DNA from: Pristionchus mayeri
Taxonomy: Eukaryota; Nematoda; Chromadorea; Rhabditida; Neodiplogasteridae
Direction: 5' to 3'
Assembly: GCA_036245805.1 (NCBI GenBank)
Contig: BTRK01000003.1
Location: forward strand, 11,944,464-12,008,463
Length of the DNA stretch: 64,000 nt
The translations under genes were made by a program, and so were the position numbers. This document shows, piece by piece, positions 59,620 through 64,000 of the stretch. A model generated the notes under the pieces. The model made no database searches. It was not told the origin of the DNA and saw only the letters and a list, made by a program, of their open reading frames with translations. Each line of letters opens with the position of its first letter. Within the stretch, counting starts at the first letter, position 1.

Positions 59620-60072
59620 GAAGCGCTATCCCTTCCTAGAGTGCAAATCCGGGAAATGAAAGTATGAGCAAGTGGTAGTGGGAAGTGCTTACACTCCATT
59701 GCCTGCAGAGTGTGCACCGGGTATTGTCGTTGTTTTAAAAATCAAAATTTTTAAATATGAATTTTACATTTGAAGAATGTGTTGTGACCGGTAAAGGTAT
59801 AGTAGTGCGAAAGGAGAAGGCGGATGAAATAAAAAAGATTGTGATTTCATGCATTGAACGAAATGATGCACTCAACTCTATTGTGTGAGGAAATTCCGAA
59901 CATTTTATTCATTAGCACACATCAATTTATATGTTTTAGATTGAAGTCGAAGCACTATGGCGCGCTAGAATATCATTCCGGAAATTGGGTGGAGAAATAT
60001 AAGAAACAAATGCGAAAAGAGGAAAATGTTGTTGGCAGTGCGTACACTCCATTGGTCGTAGATTGCGAAAAG
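59620..60072 (+). CDS. Cysteine modules just after the split mariner
   Basis: A degenerate half-module at 59615-59715 (LNSKRYPFLECKSG, then a stop; GSAYTPL). A better one follows: from about 59779 (CVVTGKGIVVRKEK to CIERNDALNSI), with an inner phase-2 intron, then 59941-60072 (LKSKHYGALEYHSGNW to VVGSAYTPLVVDCEK). Same layout as the modules at 50.7-52.6 kb. The mariner and retroelement probably separated what was one series of modules; this is an inference from position. Confidence 0.5.
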
Positions 60073-60132
60073 GTATTTGTGTTATTATATTTAAAAAAAA
60101 TAAATGCATTGTAGGAACGCCAACGGAAGAAT

Positions 60133-63100
60133 TCGCTGACTCGAAGTGCTTAAAACCTATAATTTCGGGAACTTCCGGAATATTTCCTGGGACAATTAAA
60201 TATGTGGGTTGATAATATATTTATCATTTGCAGTACCTCCTCATTCATTTCTTCACTTTCTAAGAATTTCCCTTTCACAAATATTAGGTTGGTAAGAAAG
60301 TTCTGTCGCGTTTCACGTATTTTACATCTTGGTTTATTCTGCCCTTCAAAGTTAATCAATCTTTAGACGATTTTCAGCTATCTAATAGAGCTTGGTTACT
60401 CTTTGGAGAAAACGTTATCACAGTTTTCTCCAATCACTAATTCTGGCACAGTCGACTGCCAAATTCAGCGAAATTGATGACCAACCATATTTTTTATTTG
60501 CTCATGGTTGAAAGAAGAAATGGGATATGAGCATAACTAACATGCTATTGTAGAGTGCAACAATTGGGCATGTTTTTTATTGCATAACAATAAGAATGCA
60601 CCAATATGCCAACTTGGGATTAGCGCTAATTCTGAAAATTTCACTGAATTGAATTATGTTGATAAGCATTTCTCATCCCTGAAGAGTTAGCGATTAATCC
60701 AGTAAGCTCAATTATAGTGAGTAGTGAAGTACTCGGTATGATTAGTGTTTACCTTAAATTGGACAGTGGTGCACCTACCTGTTCGTAAGATGCAGTTTTT
60801 CAAATGATGAAACCGAAAAGTGTTCGTTGAAATCAGCCTTTTTTGCAATCTGCAGCTTCCCACAAATATCGAATGCCGGATTTTATGTGATAATATGGAT
60901 GTACAACTCTAGTGTTATATCACCCTTCAAAGCAGTAGAAGCAATTGGTAGCTGTTATTCAAATGCCTGAGTTCAAAGTATGACACCATAAAATCGTCAT
61001 CTTCAGAATTTTTGAGATTTTATTTATTTACTCGCTTTATATGCGAAATTGAATCGACTTAAACATGTTGATGTATACTACTTACATCACTTCAACTTAT
61101 GTTAAATTGAATTTCCCGACAATTTATTCAGTCAAGAAAAAATGGAAAAATAGTACGCGACAGAACTTTCTTACCGACCTAATAGAAATGAGCTTTTAAC
61201 TTTAAAAACTTCAGGACGCATTTAACCAACCTGCTTTTGGAATTTTCACATCGGTATTCGTGTGAAGGACCGGTCACTGAAATATGTTCACTTGGGTTTG
61301 TTACGAGAATTGTTAAGCGATTTTTGAAGAATTAAGAGACCCGCTCCGTAAGACTCGACCATTTCGACCACCCTGCGGACATGTTGAGCTAGCAGCGGAA
61401 ACCGCGGACCATTACTGGTATGGGCGGAGTCCCTTAGGCCTGCATTATTGAAATTTGCCACTTAATATATGTTGCGGCCAAAGGGTAAGAAAAAATATCG
61501 ATATAGGTGGAAAACAGACAAAAATCATATTTTCTTCGTCACATTGCGTTCCACTTGTAGTGCCCCGAATTCGTTAAAAAGGCATCTAGATCAGAAATCG
61601 ATCGATTCTTAAAATCATTTTTAGTGCTAAAATTTCACTTTTTGTTGCCTATCTGGCTCATTTCGGGCCAAAGCCCTTAGCTTTTTTCGTTCCAATACAC
61701 TTTGGAGAATGTTGCATCAAAATCACTTAGCAGGTAATCTTGACAACGATTCCATTTTCGGAAAATAATTTTCTAATCGGTCTCTGTACCGAACCCGAAA
61801 ATTCAAAAATTCATTATAGCCAATCCATTGTGAACAATGATTCAGTTTTATCACTTTTATATACAACTATCCATGATATAATTTTTAGAACTAAAGCAGA
61901 TCACAATTTCGCTCGTTTCAGAAATCCACTTTTTACTGCTTCGAATTTATTCATATTTGGACAACATTTTCTCGAAAATCATAAGCCCAATCCCACCAGT
62001 TTTGTATTTAGATATTAGAATACCCCGACGTAATTAAGAAAATCACACACACGATGAGTGCCACCTGTCATGCCCAAAATTCACTATGTTTATTGAAATA
62101 ATTGGAAAATCGAGATTTTGAATAATTTATTTTTTAGATTTCTCAAAATGCATTGCTTATTTCATATGTAATTAATTGTTAAACAATACATTACCACTGG
62201 ATAAGTAATCTGAGCGTTAAAAAACAGCTGTTTTGCATGAGTCCAGAAATCGAAAATTTTCACATTTTCCAATTTTTGTGCTGGATTCCCTATCAAACCA
62301 TTCCAATCCCTTAGCTTTTACAATATTGATATACATTGGGATACCCTACTTCGCAATTACATTACAAAAAATCTCGATAGGCATTCCATTTGCGGGCAAT
62401 AATTTTCAAACATTCACCTATAGCAAGCTTCAACAAAACACGCTAAAGTGGCATGTTTGAAAATTATTGCCCGCAAATGGAAAGTCTATCGAGATTTTTT
62501 GTAATGTAATTGCGAAGTAGGGTATCCCAATGCATATCAATATTGTTAAACCTAAGGGATTGGAATCGTGATTTGATAGGGAATCCAGCACAAAAATAGG
62601 AAAATGTGAAAATTTTCGATTTATGGACTCATGCAAAACAGCAGCTCTTTAACGCTCAGATCACTTATCCAGTGGTAATGTATTGTTTAACAATTAATTA
62701 TATCTGAAATAAGCAATACATTTTGAGAAATCGAAAAAATAAATTATTCCAAATCTCGATTTTCCAATTATTTGAATAAATATAGTGAATTTTTGGCATA
62801 ACAGGTGGCACCCATCGTGTGATTTTCTTAATTACGCCGGGGTATTCTAATGTCCGAATACAAAACTGGTGGGATTGAGCTTATGAGTTACGAGAAAATA
62901 TTGCCCAAATGTTGATAAATTCGAAGCAGTAAAAAGTGGATTTCTGAAACGAGCGAAATTGTGATCTGTTTTAGTGCTAGAAATTATATCATGGATAGTT
63001 GTATGTGAAAGTGATAAAACTGAATCATTGTTCACAATGGATTGGCTATAATGAATTTTTGAATTTTCGGGTACGGTACAGAGACCGATTAGAAAATTAT

Positions 63101-64000
63101 TTTAAGAAAATGGAATCGTTGTCAAGATTAGCTGCTAAGTGATTTTGATGCAACATTCTCCAAAGTGTATTGGAACGAAAAAAGCTAAGGGCTTTGGCCC
63201 GAAATGAGCCAGATAGGCAACAAAAAGTGAAATTTTAGCACTAAAAATGATTTTAAGAATCGATCGATTTCTGATCTAAATGCCTTTTTAACGACTTGGG
63301 GGCACTACAAGTGAAACGCAATTTGACGTTTTAGTCAATTTTGCATCATTAAGAAAATATGATTTTTTGTCTGTTTTCCCCATATATTGACATTTTTTCT
63401 TACCCTTTGGCCGCAACATATAATAAGTTTCAAATTTCAATAATGCAGGCTTAAGGGACTCCGCCCATACCAGTCATGGTCCGCGGTTGCTAGCTCAACA
63501 TGTCCGCGGGGTGGTCGAGTCTTACGGAGCGGGTCTCTTAAACAAATGTATTTTTAAAAAAAATGTAAAGTTTAAATCGTGAATGGTATGCGTGCATCAA
63601 ATGCAGTGTTAATTATGGATGGACAGGTGATAAATAACAAAGTTTTAAAAAAAATTAAAAAAACAAAGACCAAACATCAACCGCCAAATTAATATCAGGT
63701 GTGAGTGCATTCGATTCGAGCGGTCCGGCCAGATGTACAAATCCGGAAAAACCGTGGGGTGAAGGGGAAGAAAAGCTAGGATGCGATTCGGATCAACTAA
63801 CAGTCTCTATTAATACATGTGATTTGTTGAAGCATTTTGTTAGTTTGGCGAGCCCGCTTGCTCAGGAATTTCCGCCGAAAAAAGTGCGCAAAAGGGCTCT
63901 TAAAATTACAAGAGGGTGTTTCGAAATGCACACTTAATATTACAGACTGCCAAGTGACGGGCGAAGGAATTGATGTTGAAATTCGAGGTGGAATGCATGT
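60133..64000 (+). CDS. Second copy of the cysteine-rich head, partly damaged, runs off the window
   Basis: Homologues of the exons at 48.7-49.7 kb: about 60139-60206 (DSKCLKPIISGTSGIFPGTIKY), 61216-61295 (one extra base makes the frame stop at the conserved RYSCEG place), about 63573-63625 (ACIKCSVNYGWTG), 63700-63822 (RCTNPEKPWGEGEEKLGCDSD) and 63947 on (CQVTGEGIDVEIRGG), cut by the window end. There is no signal-peptide exon like that of series 1, so it is either the continuation of one large gene or a duplicated fragment. It contains two transposons in introns. Confidence 0.5.
60284..61182. mobile_element. 899-bp mariner-type MITE, copy 2
   Basis: Same length and nearly the same sequence as 34600-35498, in the same orientation, flanked by TA (60282-60283 and 61183-61184). 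The flanks differ from copy 1, so the two are independent insertions of the same active lineage. Confidence 0.92.
61332..63541. mobile_element. TTAA foldback element C (2210 bp)
   Basis: Ends TTAAGAGACCCGCTCCG and CGGAGCGGGTCTCTTAA. Arms of about 1.1 kb meet near 62440 (GGCAATAATTTTCAAACAT and its complement, with a loop of about 35 bp). Pairs such as GACTCCGCCCATACCAGT / ACTGGTATGGGCGGAGTC are found far apart in both arms. Shares its terminal 10 bp and GTAAGACTCGACCA with element B. No transposase. Confidence 0.9.

Overview
The window looks like nuclear DNA of a free-living rhabditid or diplogastrid nematode. The evidence is many small exons with short introns and TTNCAG-type acceptors, abundant mariner, hAT-like and foldback DNA transposons, a Bel/Pao retroelement with a phlebovirus-type glycoprotein gene, nematode-type tRNA-Ala genes, and small secreted cysteine-rich proteins. 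The genus is not certain; Pristionchus or a relative is a guess. Everything here was read by eye, with no alignment or database search.

Layout. 0.1-4.6 kb: fragments of an unrecognised minus-strand gene family, separated by a TTAA-ended MITE and a 1.1 kb Tc1/mariner-type element. 5.2-14.7 kb: a plus-strand carboxylesterase-like gene in 12 exons. Only the C-terminal part of the esterase fold is visible, and it ends in a single-pass membrane anchor. Its eighth intron is nearly 4.8 kb and holds a 1.5 kb foldback element. The last four exons (the tail cassette) with flanking DNA, a tRNA-Ala, a mariner and part of a hAT-like foldback form a 7.3 kb direct tandem duplication (11459-18818 and 18819-26159), almost identical between copies. 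A third, broken tail cassette (28.3-31.9 kb) carries two mariner insertions. A fourth lies on the minus strand (39.4-40.9 kb), and two exon relics lie near 36.2 and 41.1 kb.

32.7-34.2 kb: a small secreted Ly6/three-finger-like gene with a TATA box. 34.3-36.0 kb: tRNA-Ala(CGC), an 899 bp mariner MITE and a minus-strand tRNA-Ala(TGC). 37-39.2 kb: a 1.7 kb TTAA foldback and a tRNA-derived SINE. 41-48 kb: no convincing gene, but an inverted duplication of an esterase exon, a short tandem duplication, a GA-rich tract and a diverged array of roughly 1 kb repeats split by a hAT-like foldback.

48.6-64 kb: a family of extracellular cysteine modules in two series (48.6-52.8 kb and 59.6 kb to the window end). 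In the best-preserved modules the introns are phase 1 between modules and phase 2 inside them. The two series are separated by a mariner that itself received a 5.8 kb Bel/Pao element. That element keeps both LTRs, a tRNA-Gly primer site, RNase H, integrase and glycoprotein regions, but has lost Gag, protease and reverse transcriptase, and its frames are broken. The second series contains another copy of the 899 bp mariner MITE and a 2.2 kb TTAA foldback.

The main themes are repeated duplication of one gene's 3' end together with its intron, and a dense set of inverted-repeat elements. Several of these have recognisable target-site duplications (8 bp for hAT-like, TA for mariner, TTAA ends for the large foldbacks).
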